Counted from the stretch's first letter, positions 45,255 to 57,760 are shown. The stretch: 64,000 bases of DNA from Dicyema japonicum (GCA_011109175.1 RDEW01000029.1:96158-160157), one strand, 5' to 3'. Numbers and translations are program-made. Notes: generated from the sequence alone by a model not told the origin.

Positions 45255-45470
45255 TTAGATTGCACTGCTTAGAAGATGGTTAGAGCAGATACTATGCCAA
45301 ACAGCCCCCTCTACAAAGCCGTGAACAAATACCTTAGAAACCACCATAGAAACATGATAACCAATATCCTTTCTGGAGAGCCATCCAGGATTTTCGTCAA
45401 CGTCGGATAGTAGCTCCCTAATAATAGTGAGCGAAACTCGCTCGAATAGGCAGAGTGTCTCCAAGTTCAC
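45255..45470 (-). repeat. Repeat G (copy 2)
   Basis: The minus-strand frame includes 'SDVDENPGWLSRKDIGY'. The DNA matches 30480-30625, where the frame reads 'SDVDKNPGWLFRKD'. Two diverged copies of one sequence mean a dispersed element rather than a single-copy gene. Confidence 0.5.
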
Positions 45471-45544
45471 GGAATCCGTTCATATCCCCAAAATTACATT
45501 TCCAAACAGTCCAAAAACAAATTTCAGAATAGTCAAGTTGAAAT

Positions 45545-45820
45545 TTTATCCCTTTCCTACTCCACTGGAGAGGTTCTTAAATGGCGACTATGGATGTACG
45601 TGCTAGAGTAACGTTATGTGATCCACCTGTCTTAGGAGACGCCAAATGTCTGGCAGGTATCCTACAGGAACTACTCATCCCTATTCCACTGGAGGGGATG
45701 AAAGTGTTGAAAAAATGTTTCAATCCGACGTGGGAGTTGGATACACCTTAATTAGACGTTAACTTACTCAACCTCTTTTTGGTATATCAGGGGTTATTAA
45801 ATAAATTCAGCAAGGGGGGA
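45545..45820 (+). repeat. Composite of repeat C/D blocks and an element end
   Basis: 'CTACTCCACTGGAGAGG..CTTAAATGGC' also appears at 52980-53010. 'GATCCACCTGTCTTAGGAGACGCC' (split) recalls 5125. 45783-45816 repeats the 'CAGGGGTTATTAAATAAATTC' end seen at 39060. No coding. Confidence 0.4.
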
Positions 45821-45954
45821 TAGGTACGGGAATTGTAGTTTCAATATTTATTTATTATTTAATTATTTAAGATAATTATATTTTTTACTTTGTTTGGATG
45901 TTATGATATAAATTATTGAGTTAATCGTTGTAGTCAAGCAACTCAATAATAACT

Positions 45955-46602
45955 ATGGAGGACGTGAGGGCCGACATTCCGACTTTAAAAATCACCGATT
46001 TGAAAGTTAATTTGCTCAAAAGCGACAAAATCCAAAGGAAAGTGATGATTCCAAATAAACAAGAGAATCAGTACATGAAGAAAGTAGTGAAGCTTCCGAA
46101 ACAGTCAAACATTCAGGACTACTGTGACCCCGTTGTGTACTTTACTTGGATACCAAATAATTCAAAAAAGGAAATCAAGTCAGGACCCTTAATATTTGAG
46201 GTTTTAGGCGCGTTGAATCCGACAGAAAGTCGTTCGTATTCCTGAGTGACTTCCAATCTGTACTTTAAAACTCGCATTTTAGGAGATAAAGCCTCTAAAC
46301 AAGAGTCTCAACATCAAACTCCCAAAAAAGTAATCTTGTTTGGCCCACGTAGACGCCAATGTGAAGAGAAACCGAGGAGCACGTGTAATATAAGCAAACA
46401 AACAGGCAATATCCTAATTCATGGGGTAAAGAAGAACATAAGTTCTCACAAAGTGAGGAAAGTGGTCAAGTCCCCCTCCTCAGAGAGCCTCATCTCAGAG
46501 GACGCCATGTTCACTTACTCGTGCTTTATGAAAAATAAGAAAATTGAAAATGAAGTCAAAACCAAACTTTCTAAAATAACACTTAACTTTCCTAAAGATT
46601 AA
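45955..46602 (+). CDS. Basic two-exon protein, unrecognised
   Basis: ATG 45955 follows an AT-rich promoter-like block (45840-45940). Joining over a 54-nt GT-AG intron (46229-46282) keeps the frame and predicts 197 residues. The N-terminal part has 'DYCDPVVYFTWIPNNSKKEIK', and the C-terminal part is rich in Lys/Ser ('SSHKVRKVVKSPSSESL'). No signal peptide, helix or known domain is seen. A lysine-rich, low-complexity tail suggests a nuclear protein, but that is only inference. The intron is twice the local norm; a shorter pair of introns cannot be excluded. Confidence 0.55.
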
Positions 46603-46639
46603 TATTTTGGGTTAAATTAAGCTTACTAGCCTTTTTTTC

Positions 46640-47065
46640 ACGACCCCCACCCTCATGGTGTTGTTACCCCCAGATGAGGTTGTCTTAGCCTAAATCTGAT
46701 GAGGAATATAGTCCCCTTGTGCCAGCTCAGGAGATTTCTTTTCATCCTGTGAAAGTACTCTGATCTCTATTCTGATCTTTATGATATGAAGACAGAGTTA
46801 GAGACGAGAAGAGAGCAATCTCAAGGTTGGAAGAAATCGAAATTTGATTTTAATCCTAAATGGGGGAAAAATGACCACGTGGGTAGGGTCCCAAGTTAAA
46901 AAAAGGTCAAAATATTGATTTTCCATATTAATGATAAAATGAGATTTTGGTGGTCCCAATCGGCGATAGAGACCACGTGGCTCGTTTCCAAGTCAGAAGA
47001 GATCGAAATTTTGATTTTGTGTGTTTTAAAGGAAATAATTATCGGAAAGCAATAAATAGAGTGTT
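46640..47065. repeat. Repeat E, two adjacent copies
   Basis: 46868-46945 and 46965-47030 each run GACCACGTGG, about 15-20 nt, then 'CAAGTTA/CAGA', 'GTCAAAATaTTGATTTT' style blocks. The same order occurs at 26690-26780. Together they form a small direct array just upstream of CFAP119, so its promoter may lie within them. Confidence 0.55.
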
Positions 47066-47068
47066 GTC

Positions 47069-48013
<945 letters not shown>

Positions 48014-48043
48014 TATTTAAAAATCCGTTTAATAAAAACATAA

Positions 48044-50038
48044 TCAGTTTTGGCTACTTTCGAGTTGTCCCCTCAACCAGAAGGTCTCCACGCTCTCCTT
48101 CCCCTGAAATGAATAATTTAGGGACTTTAATATCGATGACTCCTCGTGAGACGATATCAAATTGGTTGAAGGGGTCCAAAAGCTGCTTGGTTTGAAGACT
48201 TAGGTGGATCATCTGAGCTATGAATAATCAGACAAATTCACGTTTTCCCGTTGACTCCATCCTCGAGGCCATATTCACGGTGTCCCCGAATAAGCAATAC
48301 CGAGGCATTTTGATTCCAACCACACCAGCACAAATGCTCCCTAAAGTTTAAAATTATTCAAAACCTGAATTTATTCCAATTCTAATATTCAAGGGTTTGT
48401 CGTCTGGGGGAACTGTAATCGAGGTAACTGCATCCACCAGATTCAGTGAAGTCAGCGCAATCTCCTTGGAATGATCATCATTCAACAAAAGGCCCGAGAC
48501 CAGCATGTACGCGTCCCCTATGGTCTCAACCTGTTCCTGATATAACCGTAGACCTTATAGACGTTGTAGTCCGCTATGATCGTGTCCATGAGAGAGTACA
48601 GGTTATTCAAAAGTTCCACGATTTGTATTGGCTCCAAGTTCGAACAAATTTTAGTGAACCCGACAATGTCGCTCAAATATATTGTGACCGAGTCGAAGAA
48701 CTGGGCCTTCACGACCTTGCCACAACGGAGGTCCTGTGCGACCTGCCTAGTTATATTACAAGGTGTGATAACGGCGGAAGCATTTGGTAGAGAAGGTTCT
48801 CAGAATGAGCCAATAGCTCGTCAGATCTCGTCTTTTCTATTAGAAGGTCTCGAGTACGTTCTTCAACCATTTCCTCGAGTTGGCAGGCATACGAGGATAG
48901 ACGATTCATCAGAGTATCCACCACAGAGCCAGCCTCGCTTTTTCCAATCATGGTTCTTCCGTGAAAACTAAAAATAACATGTATTCGTTGGAAATGAAAT
49001 TCATGGGAGGTCGTAGGGGTGCATTCGAGGACCACATCATGGTGATCAGTCGTTTGTAAGTTTTTGGACAATTCTCATCCCAAAACCTGACCAGATCTGG
49101 TCTAAAGTTATTCTCCAGTATGGACTCCACGACGTCTTTTATTTTTAGCTAGAGTTACCGAATAGATTGAGATTCATCTCCTTGTAGTGAAAGGGGGTAG
49201 TTCGACATATCACTTCCTGACATAAAATGCCGAAACTGTAAATGTCGCATTTTTTCATGTCCCCGACTTCTTTGTCGGGTGATCTGATTAAACTGATCAA
49301 TTCAGGGGCCATAGTCAGTTGTCCTTAAGTTTATGAGGAACTACCACTTTCGAGGGATTGCTTATAATTCGGTAAGTCATTGAGGTTCCACCAGTTCTTG
49401 GAACTCTTAGGGGAAAACCCCATCAGCTTCACAACGTAACGTGAGTCGATCAAACAGTTCGAGCTTCTCAAACACCCGTGATAACCAATTGGACTGTCAT
49501 GCAGATATTTCAGGCCCTACAGTAGAGATTAGACACGTGACCTCAATAATGTCGTACATAAATGACTTTTTGAGAACCCAATCTAACTGGAACTCCTCGT
49601 CGAGGAGGAGATTCTGTAATTTCCCCTTCTGGCACATCTCAAAAATGAGAGTGTACCGATCCGACTTGGCTATCGCTCCAATAAACGTGCATAAATTGAT
49701 GCTGGAAATACTTTTTAGCTGAAATACTTAAATTTCAACAACTTCTTTGAGTTCCTTTTCAAACGACCTCTTGAAGTTATCAGTGACCTTGAAGATGTTG
49801 TAATAGATTTCGGTTCCCTACCATATTTTTATAAAATACCTGATAAATGCCAGTCAGCTTTGTGTTTTTTCGGCAAATACTGAATCTCCGAACTGTTTTC
49901 TATTCAAGTAAGGGAAAACTCATTACACGATGACCGTACTCCCGCAAGGTTCCTCCTTGGAGTACAAAACTATTTGGATCCAACTCCCATATTTTCCTGA
50001 AACCAACATTAAAATTAGTCATACTTTCGGTCAAACAT
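48044..50038 (-). CDS. Receptor-type guanylate cyclase catalytic half (kinase-homology + cyclase)
   Basis: It makes cGMP from GTP. Reading from ATG 50038: '[18 protein letters not shown]', a kinase-homology domain with '[18 protein letters not shown]' and '[20 protein letters not shown]' (pseudokinase: HG in place of HRD), 'MAPELI', '[14 protein letters not shown]', then the dimerisation coil '[13 protein letters not shown]', then the cyclase domain. The last has '[14 protein letters not shown]' (first metal Asp), 'VETIGDAYM' (guanine-selecting Glu, second metal Asp), '[19 protein letters not shown]' (guanine-selecting Cys; Asn and Arg for the transition state) and ends '[14 protein letters not shown]'. 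Introns include 48531-48553 and at least seven more of 22-28 nt. The family normally has a signal peptide, ligand domain and one membrane helix before this; none is joined here. One junction near 48970-48985 is unresolved. Confidence 0.85.
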
Positions 50039-50099
50039 TGTAATTTCACTATAAAATTAATTTTAACCTGGAAATGCGGAAGTTTATGAATTTACTGGA

Positions 50100-50540
50100 A
50101 AAACGCAACGGCTGTGCACTGGAATATTCATATCTGTTTAGCATTCCTCATAGGGTTTTATTACCAAAATACAAAATTAGCACGTGGAATACCGATTCTT
50201 TGAAAGGGATGTAGCCTCACGTGCAGATAGATTGACTCAGAGGAGGAAATTTCAGAAATAAGAAGCATCGATAAACTATGCTCTGCGTTAATCCTGTTGG
50301 AGGAATCGACAATCTTCCTCTCATTGCGTACGCTTTTAACCCCCCTTGTTTGCCCCCTTTGAACCACGAGAATACAATAAGCACAAGAAAAACATCAAAC
50401 GTGGAAAGACTAATGGACCGACTCACCACCGAACTGATATCGACAAATAGTGACCCCAAATATAAAACCACTCAGTTTGTGAGAGTCAGAATGCGTGAGG
50501 CTTCAAAAGTCCATACTTTTGATGAGTGAGAAGCGAAATA
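50100..50540. other. Two overlapping antisense frames upstream of the cyclase
   Basis: The minus frame 50217-50471 holds a hydrophobic run 'FDVFLVLIVFSWF' followed by Lys residues, which could be a membrane helix with stop-transfer. The plus frame 50278-50529 is hydrophilic ('NVERLMDRLTTELISTNSD'). Only one can be real. If the minus frame is an exon it might give the cyclase a membrane anchor; I could not splice it in frame. Confidence 0.3.
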
Positions 50541-50544
50541 ATTC

Positions 50545-51040
50545 AAGTGTCTGCGAAGAGGGGACATCAGACTAGTTCTTACTAAAAAGATCACAATTAT
50601 AGAGCATCTGATAAACCTTCACCGAGGTCAAGGGTCACATTAACAAATTTTAGGGGCGATACGAAAAAAAGATCGAGAGAGACTGAAATAGGGACTAAAT
50701 TGGATTTAATAACAAAATTTGGCATTTGATTAATTTAGTTATATTTTTATTTAAATGCTATTTTTTTGATTTTACTAATTTTATTTACAATTAAATAAAA
50801 TTTTTTTCTTGAAATGTTTATTATTCTTGTTGTTTGATGAGTATAAGGTCACAAACTTGGCCTTCTTGACTGGACGTAATATCTGATGACATCGGATCTG
50901 GCAGTCGTGGTATAGAATACGAAAGACGGACTTTTCGGCGATGTCAATTCTCGTAGAAACAATACCACCTGTGAGTCGACAAGTCCTTCTGACAGCACAC
51001 AGTTGTTGAAGGGGATCTTCTTTTTGATCTTCGCCGTTAT
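50545..51040. other. AT-rich, no gene seen
   Basis: 50690-50830 is nearly all A/T. The rest has short frames without motifs. Confidence 0.4.
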
Positions 51041-51044
51041 ATGC

Positions 51045-51555
51045 TCAAATAAGATGGGACAGGTACATAATTTTTTGATGGTGAATATTGTCTTTCCAAA
51101 ATCGACCTATTTTGTGGATTGTATTAGCTATCGAGATACGCTCTCGAAGCCATCCAGTCTCACGTGGATCCTTGGTCACTTTTTGGATTGAGCTGATTGA
51201 CGGACTAGATCGTCCGTCTATGGACAAGGATTCCTGACGTCTCAACAGCAAATGGGAAAACAAGTGATCCTCTGAAATGATTCGGTACTTCCTTCTCTTC
51301 TGATCCTCGGCTTGCTTATAAGCATAACCTGGAGTGGCCAATTTTCTGAGAGTATGTATCAACACACGTAGCCTCCCAAACCAGGTTCTGACCATTAGCA
51401 AAATGGATTGTTGTCATCCCGTTGGGGAGTTCGTCGTCCTCGCGGGTAAGACTAGTCGACTCCAAAATGCAGTGGTGGTCGACAGAGGAAATTGCGTTTT
51501 TCAACGTCCGTTGAAACAGGCATGCCTTGGGAAAGGGTCTGCGCTCAACTTTCAC
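51045..51555 (-). pseudogene. LINE C-terminal remnant
   Basis: Minus-strand frames give 'PNGMTTIHFANGQNLVWEATCVDTY' (split), matching the 'RPDG-T..P...G..LVWD-TC-DT' block of LINE C-termini, then 'QKRRKYRIISEDHLFSHLLL' and 'WLRERISIANTI', parallel to the 3' end at 56870. At least two frame shifts. Plus-strand frames 51334-51567 are antisense. Confidence 0.65.
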
Positions 51556-51630
51556 GATTGGGGTTGACGAGTGACGCCGTCATCAGTGTTTCATCACTGT
51601 AGAACTGGATTGTCTTCTGAGACTCCCATA
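51556..51630 (+). mobile_element. SINE family 1 internal fragment
   Basis: 'GTTGACGAGTGACGCCGTCATCAGTG' and 'TCACTGTAGAACTGGATTGTCTTC' across 51565-51617 are the middle of the family-1 body. Head and tail are absent. Confidence 0.65.
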
Positions 51631-51639
51631 ATGATTTTT

Positions 51640-52930
51640 TAAGGTCAAATTTATTAAATCCCATTGTAGAAGAGGAGTTTTTGAATGTTTGGGGAAGATA
51701 TTCTCTTAGAAAAATTGAAATAGTAGCGACTGAATTGACAAATAAAAGCAAATGTGCCCTGAAATGCTTGATAGTTCTTTAAATCAGTTGCTCTCACGTT
51801 ACTTGGGAGTGCTGATTGAAAAAGGACTTTAAAGGAGTATTTGTAATGAGGAAGCCTATCGAGTTTTGATATGTCTTTAAGCTGATGGTTGAAAGTAAAA
51901 CCATGCTATTTCACTTCGAAATTATTATCCTTCCCCTTATCTGAGGAAATGCGGGGGATGGTTTTTCTTGGAAGTAAGAATGAAATCATAACGAGGGGAG
52001 CAACGTCCTTCGAGTGAGGACAGAAAAAGCGTGCATTTCAATGACGGAGATAAGGCAACAGTTGGCAGGGGGTACTGAAGAGTCCACGGAACCGAAGTAG
52101 TACTCCTTTTTTCAATCATAAATTAAACTATCCTAATCTTTCCTTAGTCCTCTCCCCACGATCGTCAGACACCCCCCACCAGGATCGAAAATTTGTTGCG
52201 GATTCCATTTACATTTAACTGACGAATAGTGAATGAGGAGTCGAGGAAGGGGAATTTGGTCCTACATCACCAGCCAGAAGAACAAAAATGAAAATAACAA
52301 ATATCCAAGTCTCCACAAATGACTTCATATTCTATCGCAAATTCTTCCCCCCTTGGGGATGAATCTGAGTTTTGGCTCTCTCTACCCGACCAGTTGGAGG
52401 TATCATCGATCAAATCTTATTTGTACCAAGTCCACCAATGACTCTAAGAAACCTGTGGGAGCGCCCACCATTCCAAGCTGGACGCTCGATGACAGCCTCC
52501 TACACGTGTTTGAGGATGGGGGTAACTAACTACCTAAATTTATGCAGATTTTGTGGAGTTACTTAATTGAGTGGTAAATAAAGCCACGAATATTTTGGGG
52601 AGATTTGAACCAACGTCAATTAAAGGGATGCCCACGGGGTTTATGAAAAATAGGCGTTCATAAAGAAGGTCGCCTTGCTTAAGGGGGATGTTGAGGGCAA
52701 AATTATTGCCATCTTCCGCAGTAAAAAAATGTGGGGCATTTGGACGCACAGAAAGCACGAATCTCTGAATCTTAGGCATTTACTGACCCAAGAATATGAA
52801 AGCGAGACTCTCTACAAGCAGATAAGCGAAAAGTGCTACAATCACGTTGGGACTGTTCGGGCATGTTTACGCAACTTTTTTGCTCTTTGCCTTTTTCTAT
52901 TCCTAACAGGCTTCAGGTAATCAACTTTAC
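51640..52930. other. Unresolved frames, no assigned gene
   Basis: 52540-52779 (minus; 'FALNIPLKQGDLLYERLFF') and 52675-52920 (plus; 'KKMWGIWTHRKHESLNLR') overlap. Neither has a family I know. The minus frame has the more protein-like pattern of alternating hydrophobic residues. No intron chain could be fixed. Confidence 0.25.
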
Positions 52931-52969
52931 TAGGGAGACGCATAGTGCCTAGGGACATCTAAAATAGGG

Positions 52970-53435
52970 TCCCACTCTTTTCTACTCCATTGGAGTGGCT
53001 CACATAATGGCAAATATGGATTGACGTGATGCTTGGCATGAATACGTCCCACTCCGACAGGGGGAACTGAATAAAACGTCTTCCAGGTCTATCCGGGGTT
53101 ATAATAAACTCAAATGAAAACATTCTAAAGGACTCAGCTTAAAAGACATTGAACAAATTGTAGCCTCTTAATTAGACATAACTAGAAAGAAGGAAAGACA
53201 GCCACAAAATAATTTTCATAAATTCCCAGATTTTCCCTCTGTACTAAAATGCTGGCTAGTTCTCTAATATAACTAACAAGTAAGGGACCGGTGATCTATA
53301 CTCAGCCACATAGTGGGGAGTTTCTAAAAATCCTCCTATGACTGTAGAGGTTTCTCGACAGAGAAAATATCTTCATGAATGATAATAACTTTTTTTCACT
53401 TTGAAAATAATAATAACACCAGAGACCACGGTTAC
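52970..53435. other. Repeat blocks, no gene
   Basis: 52980-53060 shares 'CTACTCCATTGGAGTGGCTC' and 'GACGTGATGCTTGGCA' with the 45550-45650 composite. 53375-53415 is an AAT-rich run. Confidence 0.4.
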
Positions 53436-53439
53436 ACAA

Positions 53440-54500
53440 ACTAACTAATCACGTGATCCCAGCAGGGAGCTCATCTTGGCCCGATGCTCCTCCCTCGACC
53501 CCAAACATCACGTATCGGCCAAATGACTCGATCTTCAAGACATTTGTCCAAGAGATGAATAATACCTGATACCACATGCGTAAGAAATGCAAGGTTTAAT
53601 GCATTGTTTGTATGTAGTACTCAAAATGGGATGATTTCCGTATTTACACAAGCCACTGAGAAATTTCAGGACATTAGTCTTTTTTTCGCATTTTGTTATG
53701 ACGTTTTCTACATGGGGCGAGGATGTGCATGTCAAAAGTCACCCCAATAATCCTTTGAGATCTTTTAAATATGATAACTCGATTGTTTGCCTTCAGATCG
53801 ACCGTCCGTCTTCCCAGTATCTTGTCTGAAGTAAATAGGGCTGTGACGGACTTAGCTATCTGGATGTCCTGATCATGTGACGCAATTACGATGTCGTCAA
53901 GACAAGTCAGAAAAATATCAGCGTCGGGTGTGGGGAGATTCGCCATGAATAGAATGAATAGTAATGGAGACAAAGGGGATCCTTGCGGACACCATTAAGA
54001 AGAAGCCGGAAAATAGATCTTGACTGTCCAATGCAGACGCGTCCTCTCCGGCAACTAGGAAGGTTAGCTAACCAGAGCTTAATCTTTCCAAGGATATTTG
54101 CTTGGTAAATTTTCCAAGTTAGAATCCTCCTTGACGTAGAGTCGGTGTCCCGGTCTGTGCGAAACCCATATTGTATGAAGTTAGTCAATACAGATAACTA
54201 GGTTAAAGTAGGCCTCTCCTCTTTAAAACAACGTTGAAATGACAAGTCCGGGAGAAAATTTTTGATTTTTGTAAGAACTAGCTTTTCCAGAATTTTCAAC
54301 GACAAACACAACAACGCGACCGTACGAAGCCGGGTCCTTCTTCACTTTCGGGTTTCAAAGTTGGACGTAATTAGAAAAGCTTCCATAAGGCTGGAAGATA
54401 ATTTTTGTTAATGGAGTAGTGGAATATCCTCGATAATGCAGCGATTCCATAATTCTCAAGATTCTTAAGAAGATCAGTGGGATCTTGTCAGGTCAGTTAG
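53440..54500 (-). pseudogene. Jockey-like LINE reverse transcriptase remnant
   Basis: Read from 54188 downwards: 'MTNFIQYGFRTDRDTDS' (template-grip block), 'MSPLLFILFMANLPTPDADIFLT' with 'CLDDIVIAS' in place of Y-x-DD, then 'TYKQCIKPCISYACGI' in the RNase-H-like/thumb region. The Tyr of the active site is changed and the frame is broken at least twice, so it is inactive. The 3' end (minus strand ...GGAGCATCGGGCCAAGATGAG..GGGATCACGTGATT) shows the same ending as 41380-41440. Confidence 0.75.
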
Positions 54501-54635
54501 AATAGGTTGTTTTACTTTGAACAAAAATGATAAATCAGTCTCCTATACTCTTATTAAAAATATATTTTTTAATTTTTGCAAAAATAAATAAATTAATAAT
54601 TTTATTTTAAACAAATAGCGCTCAATAAAATATCG

Positions 54636-55837
54636 ATGGGGTGTGTCCACAGTGTTGATTTTCTTGCTGCCCAAAAACGAAGAATTGCTGCTGAAAAAAG
54701 ACTGAAGAGCATTGTTAGGGAAGGAAAGAAAAATTTTAACATAATTCTACTCGGTATTTCTCCACCTAAAACTTAGGTCCTGGTGAATCAGGAAAAAGCA
54801 CAATCCTCAAGCAAATTAAGCAGATACACGTAGCAGCTTACACCCGTTCAGATCTGATCGCTCATAAGAAGATTGTCTACTCCAACATTTTGCAAAGCAT
54901 ACTGACTATATTGCGGGCGATGCGTGACCTCAAAATCGACTTTTCTCTCCAAGAAAGTTCTGTTTGATTCATTGATGTTAATTTCCTTAGGACTCTGCCA
55001 AACGTCTGCTAACCTTCTCCTTTGACCAGATCACTCCGAATTTTGATCAAGTCGGTTCTCTCATTTCCCAGCTTTGGAAAGATGATGGCGTCAAAAAGTG
55101 TGTTTCCCGCTCTAACGAGTTCCAACTGAATGATTCCGCAGAATAGTTCCGTTTTCAGTGATTTTAGTTACTTTAACTGTTTGGACGAGATCTGTAAACC
55201 TGATTACATCCCAACAGTCGACCACGTGCTTAGAACAAGAGTTAAGACAACCGGAATGACTGACATACAGTTTTTCTTCAACAACATCTCTTTCCGGTAG
55301 TCGTTGTGGTGACCACAGAGTGCTTGACGTTGGCGGACAGCGGTCTGAGCGAAAAAAGTGGATTCACTGTTTCAGCGACGTGGCAGCAGTCCTATTTGTG
55401 GCCCCTCTCTCAGAATTCAACCTGATGTTGTTGGAGGACCCTTCTGTGGTAATTTTTACTAGAAACGCAGAATCGAATGGACGAGAGTCTGAAGTTATTT
55501 TCTTCGATCGTGAACAACGACTTCTTTAAGGACAAGTCGATCATTCTGTTTTTGAACAAATACGATATTTTCCTGAAAGTAATACAGAACCACTCCATTA
55601 AGGATGCCTTCCCTGATTTCGAAGGTTTTTGTGTGGCTAATCGAAGGGGACGATAAGGATGAGTATACTGTGAGGGGGTTTATAAGGAGTAAGTTTTTGG
55701 AGAGTTGTTCGGGGACCGAGAGACAGGTATTTCCCCACTATGTGTGTGCTACGGATACTAATAATGTGACTGTTGTGTTCCAGGATGTGGTTAACATTAT
55801 CACTCAAGCCCATCTTCAGTCTGCTGGATTGCTATAG
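54636..55837 (+). CDS. Heterotrimeric G-protein alpha subunit
   Basis: Membrane-associated GTPase that relays receptor signals. It has seven exons, with introns 54754-54776, 54962-54990, 55146-55167, 55297-55318, 55446-55470 and 55625-55646 (22-29 nt). The coding length is an exact multiple of three; 352 residues. N-terminus MGCVHS carries a myristoylation site (Gly2, Ser6) and Cys3 for palmitate. All G boxes are present: P-loop 'GPGESGKST', switch I '[10 protein letters not shown]' with the Arg that cholera toxin modifies in Gs, switch II '[12 protein letters not shown]' with the catalytic Gln, 'LNKYD' and 'CATDTNN'. The end is '..[11 protein letters not shown]': Ala stands where Gi/o have the pertussis-toxin Cys. 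The subclass is unclear; overall most i/o-like. AT-rich block 54550-54630 is the likely promoter. Confidence 0.96.
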
Positions 55838-56290
55838 TCTAATAATTTACTTATTGTTCATTTAATACTTTGATTAGTGCTTTTGAGTTTACTTGCGATG
55901 GAGTCTAGCAAGTTATTGGGGTACCGGTTTAAGTGGTTAATAGCACGGAGGTGCTGGTGTGCCTATATTGTGTAGAATGTCTACTTTGTTTTATGATGGG
56001 TGAAGCCTTTGTCTTTTTTCTCGTGGGCATGGGCGAATAAATCCGAGTTGTCCGTTCTTTTCACAATACCAGTAATTTGGGCTAATCTTGATCCAGAAGT
56101 TTAAGGCTTAGATTATCTAAAATAGGTCATAGACTCCAGTGACATGCTCAAATCTTAGATAAATTAACCTTGAATGCACCAACAAGTTAATAGTTAACGA
56201 CTAATTAAATTTGTCCATTTCCCACCGTCACAGAAGCAGACAGTTCTTCCCATCTTCGGCAAGTCCATCCAGTAAAAAGGGAGAGGGGTG
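55838..56290. other. Spacer after G-alpha, no gene
   Basis: Short frames only and no shared repeat blocks noticed. Confidence 0.4.
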
Positions 56291-56415
56291 AAAACCTTCA
56301 GTTGTGGGAACCCATCCAGTGGAGTGGGAGAGAGCAAATGATCATTTTCGTGTCACCCAGGCAATGGTCACGACCCGAGACCGATGGATCACGTGAAGCC
56401 AAAAGAAAACGAGTG
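56290..56415 (+). repeat. Repeat C (copy 3)
   Basis: 'CTTCAGTTGTGGGAACCCATCCAGTGGAGTGGGAGAGAGC' (split over 56299-56338), 'AAATGATCATTTTCGTGTCA' and 'GATGGATCACGTGAAGCC'. This is the cleanest copy of the family. Confidence 0.75.
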
Positions 56416-56869
56416 AAATCAATAATAAATCAGAGATACTTGTGTTATACGTAATATGATCATTACCATGAGTCTTAAATTCCTAAAATAATTGTTGGAC
56501 CAAAATAATCAGCTTCTATTAAAAGTTGATTTAATTATTGAATATTAAAAAAATATTTATTTAAAAAATTAATATTATGTGATATGTCGGACTGACCATC
56601 ACCTGTCATTCAATCATTTTGCCTATCATTAATGATGACATTAATCGTAAATCAATTATAACTTTATTATATTTAATTATCAAGTTTTCTTGCACGACAC
56701 ATTTTAATTATTTTTGATTTTTTGAAAGCTCTTCAATATGAGTATTCTTAACGGGGGCACTGGAACATATGGAATTTTAATTTTCTTAATTTAAATCGGT
56801 TCAGACACCTGGAGCAGCTGCTTCGAGTGCTGAGAACCTAAAAATCAAGAAATATTCTTGCCTCGGGGA

Positions 56870-57110
56870 TCGCTACCGATTTACTCCTGTTGCGACCGAA
56901 TCATCGGGAGCCGTTGGTCCAATGACGGCTGAGTTCTTGCGAGAACTCGGAGGATTGCTTGCCAGAAAGAAAAGGGATCAACGAGAAGAGTTATGGCTTA
57001 GACAAAAGATTGGAATAGCCATACTCCGAGGAAACTCGTTCGCAATCCACGCAGCAGGCTTCCTCAACTGACATTTGTTTAATTGCTTAAAAAAAATTTT
57101 TTGTTTAAAA
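56870..57110 (+). mobile_element. LINE 3' end fragment (copy 2)
   Basis: An uninterrupted frame 'YRFTPVATESSGAVGPMTAE' (start), 'LRELGGLLARKK', 'LWLRQKIGIAILRGNSFAIH' and stop, then a poly-A/T tail. It is the least decayed of the LINE C-termini in the window and pairs with 810-1045. The 5' end is cut inside the last domain. Confidence 0.75.
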
Positions 57111-57119
57111 AAAAAAAAT

Positions 57120-57760
57120 TATTATAAATATTTGCATTATGTTTTATAAATAATTTATTACGTACTGTCATAATTAACTATACTTTTCTTGCGTGTACTT
57201 TTAAAAAAATTATTTACTGATATATTTATAAATATTTTCTAATTGTATTTAATATTTTATAGATGTGTGACAAAAAAGTAAAACGACGTAAATGTTCATG
57301 AATACTTAAAGTTTGGAGTGATACCCTACGGGCACTACAAATTACTTCCTATTGTCTTAGTGTAAGAAGGTATCTACAAATGAAGGAATGAAGCCCTCAA
57401 GAATGTCAAATCATCTTGAGATTTTTCTTCCTGAGAAGCTGACGCAGATGTTGTTCACTTTTCTAATCTGAAATATAATTAGGGAAATCGTCTTATGATC
57501 AATCAAATATTTACAAAAAATTCGAAGATGCTTGAACAAGGCCTATTAGCATCATAAAATATCGCAATTGATAGCAAAATCAGGAAAACCTCATACCATT
57601 GGCAAGTCTGTAATGCACATGCTCGATTGAAATTTTCGAATTTTTTAATTTTGTGAAAATTGCAATTTAAAAATGAAATGTTTTTTAATTCTTTTAGTTT
57701 TTTTAACAACTACTGTGTTAATGGAATAAAATCAACTGCTTTATTTGTAAAGTTATTCAA
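57120..57760. other. AT-rich, no gene seen
   Basis: Very A/T-rich to 57300. A 68-codon minus frame (57503-57709) is low complexity and I do not count it. Confidence 0.4.

Noticed and set aside
45255-45470. 'DVDENPGW' as a 2A ribosome-skipping peptide
   Set aside because: The final Pro of NPGP is Trp in both copies, so skipping chemistry would fail; it is more likely part of an unknown element protein.
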